From NCBI GenBank assembly GCA_963738665.1, contig CAVTXL010000003.1:434001-498000 (forward strand): a DNA stretch of 64,000 nt. Reading direction: 5' to 3'. The position numbers and the translations under genes were made by a program. The notes beneath the pieces are model-generated. The model ran no database searches. It was not told where the DNA came from and saw only the letters and a list, made by a program, of their open reading frames with translations. This document shows, piece after piece, positions 63,515 to 64,000 of the stretch (position 1 is its first letter; the number at the start of each line of letters is the position of its first letter). The DNA comes from JABDGM01 sp963738665. GTDB taxonomy: Bacteria; Planctomycetota; Planctomycetia; Pirellulales; Lacipirellulaceae.

Positions 63515-64000
63515 TCACGCAGTCGAAAAGTGCCGGGGACTGTCCCCATTTTGCCCGCGAGGATGGCCGTCGCGTTGATTCTCTCCGCAAAATGGGGACT
63601 GTCCCCCTGTCGTTGGCACTTTCCGGACAGTCTCTAAGTTTTCCCGGGCGGTGGGAACCACCAGCGCTGCAGCTTCCGAACGGTAGCAACGCACCAGCGA
63701 GGCCACGTACCGATGGAGTTGCACCATCAGCGGGCCGACCAATTCCTCGCTGTCGCGCATGACCACCGGTTCCGCCAGGATTTCGAGCAGCGCCGCTTTG
63801 GCGGGCTGATCGAGCTGCTCGTATCCTTGCCGGTGCAATTCTCGGACCCGCTCGTCGACCAGCGGCCGCAAAGGTTCGATCAGATCGTCCGCCAGACAAA
63901 ACGCGTTGCTGCGATTGTGATGATGAATTCCCAGGCTGGGCAACAAGCCGGCAGCCACGATCGCCCGCGCGATTGCCGCCCGGACGACGGCGTACCCGTA
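63515..64000 (-). CDS. cas1: Type II-like CRISPR-associated Cas1, 5'-partial at the window edge
   Basis: The C-terminal part of Cas1, the spacer-integration nuclease that works with Cas2. Reading in from the edge, YGYAVVRAAIARAIVAAG is followed by LLPSLGIHHHNRSNAFCLADD and LIEPLRPLVDERV, the pattern of type II Cas1, with the metal-binding histidine (GIHH) and aspartate (LADD) kept. The helical end reads LVGPLMVQLHRYVASLVRCY. The last 40 or so codons run through the palindromic element (63527-63622), so the natural C-terminus is probably replaced. No cas2 follows; the next gene is an unrelated protease. The rest of the locus should lie beyond 64000. Confidence 0.8.
   Translation of the reverse strand, partial: YGYAVVRAAIARAIVAAGLLPSLGIHHHNRSNAFCLADDLIEPLRPLVDERVRELHRQGYEQLDQPAKAALLEILAEPVVMRDSEELVGPLMVQLHRYVASLVRCYRSEAAALVVPTARENLETVRKVPTTGGQSPFCGENQRDGHPRGQNGDSPRHFSTA
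63527..63622. repeat. Long palindromic element with GGGACTGTCCC core, copy 2
   Basis: Outer arms AAAGTGCC (63527-63534) and GGCACTTT (63615-63622). Inner arms GGGGACTGTCCCCATTTTGC and GCAAAATGGGGACTGTCCCC. It shares the inner arms with copy 1 at 57545-57646 but has different, self-complementary outer arms. It lies inside the 3' end of cas1. Confidence 0.8.

Overview
The window looks like high-GC planctomycete chromosome (Pirellulales-like), probably from a draft or metagenome assembly. The taxonomic clues are PEP-CTERM sorting tails, dockerin-type repeats on secreted proteins, a DUF4058 protein, a DUF1570-like secreted protein, a cyclase-kinase fusion and abundant multihaem cytochromes. No rRNA or complete CRISPR array is present. 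One tRNA (His, GTG) is. Many genes carry single-base frameshifts. The essential alaS alone needs at least ten, and one break in a haem-binding motif is repaired by adding one A to a short A run. These are best read as consensus errors, so broken genes are annotated as single loci.

Layout, left half. 1-5 kb: 3' part of a FabH-like synthase, oligoendopeptidase F, a DUF4058 protein, a small toxin-antitoxin-like pair and a CorA-type transporter. 5.4-8.1 kb: a secreted protein whose upstream side is interrupted by a complete ISL3-family element (6477-8069) with 8-bp target duplications. 8.1-20.5 kb: sugar isomerase-like TIM barrel, secreted metallopeptidase-like protein, tRNA-His, a Fic protein behind four evenly spaced TTGCAA boxes, a HerA-like ATPase, thiS-thiG, a DinG-like helicase and a methyltransferase. 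20.7-31.2 kb: hisF, a PilT ATPase, a membrane-anchored PilB/GspE relative with a degenerate P-loop, CvpA-like and YceH proteins, a BASS-type transporter, and a cyclase-Ser/Thr kinase-sensor fusion.

31.2-35.5 kb: a gene-poor stretch, then three PEP-CTERM proteins, two with dockerin-like repeats. 35.8-49.1 kb: the most interesting block. On the plus strand are a pentahaem cytochrome c and an outer-membrane barrel candidate. Facing them on the minus strand is an apparent operon: flavin/2Fe-2S reductase, tetrahaem cytochrome, cyclic-nucleotide-binding polyferredoxin, dihaem membrane cytochrome b, and a decahaem cytochrome with a cysteine-rich N-terminus. A class III nucleotide cyclase is transcribed divergently. 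Together they could form a cyclic-nucleotide-controlled electron conduit from NAD(P)H to the periplasm.

49.1-64 kb: aroC, a DUF433/DUF5615 pair, purC, a GH10-like protein apparently lacking its catalytic acids, a STAS-like protein, alaS, a response regulator-histidine kinase pair, a thioredoxin-fold secreted protein, a matrixin-type PEP-CTERM protease and, at the right edge, the 3' part of a type II-like cas1. Several small palindromic repeat families are scattered through the window, some inside reading frames.
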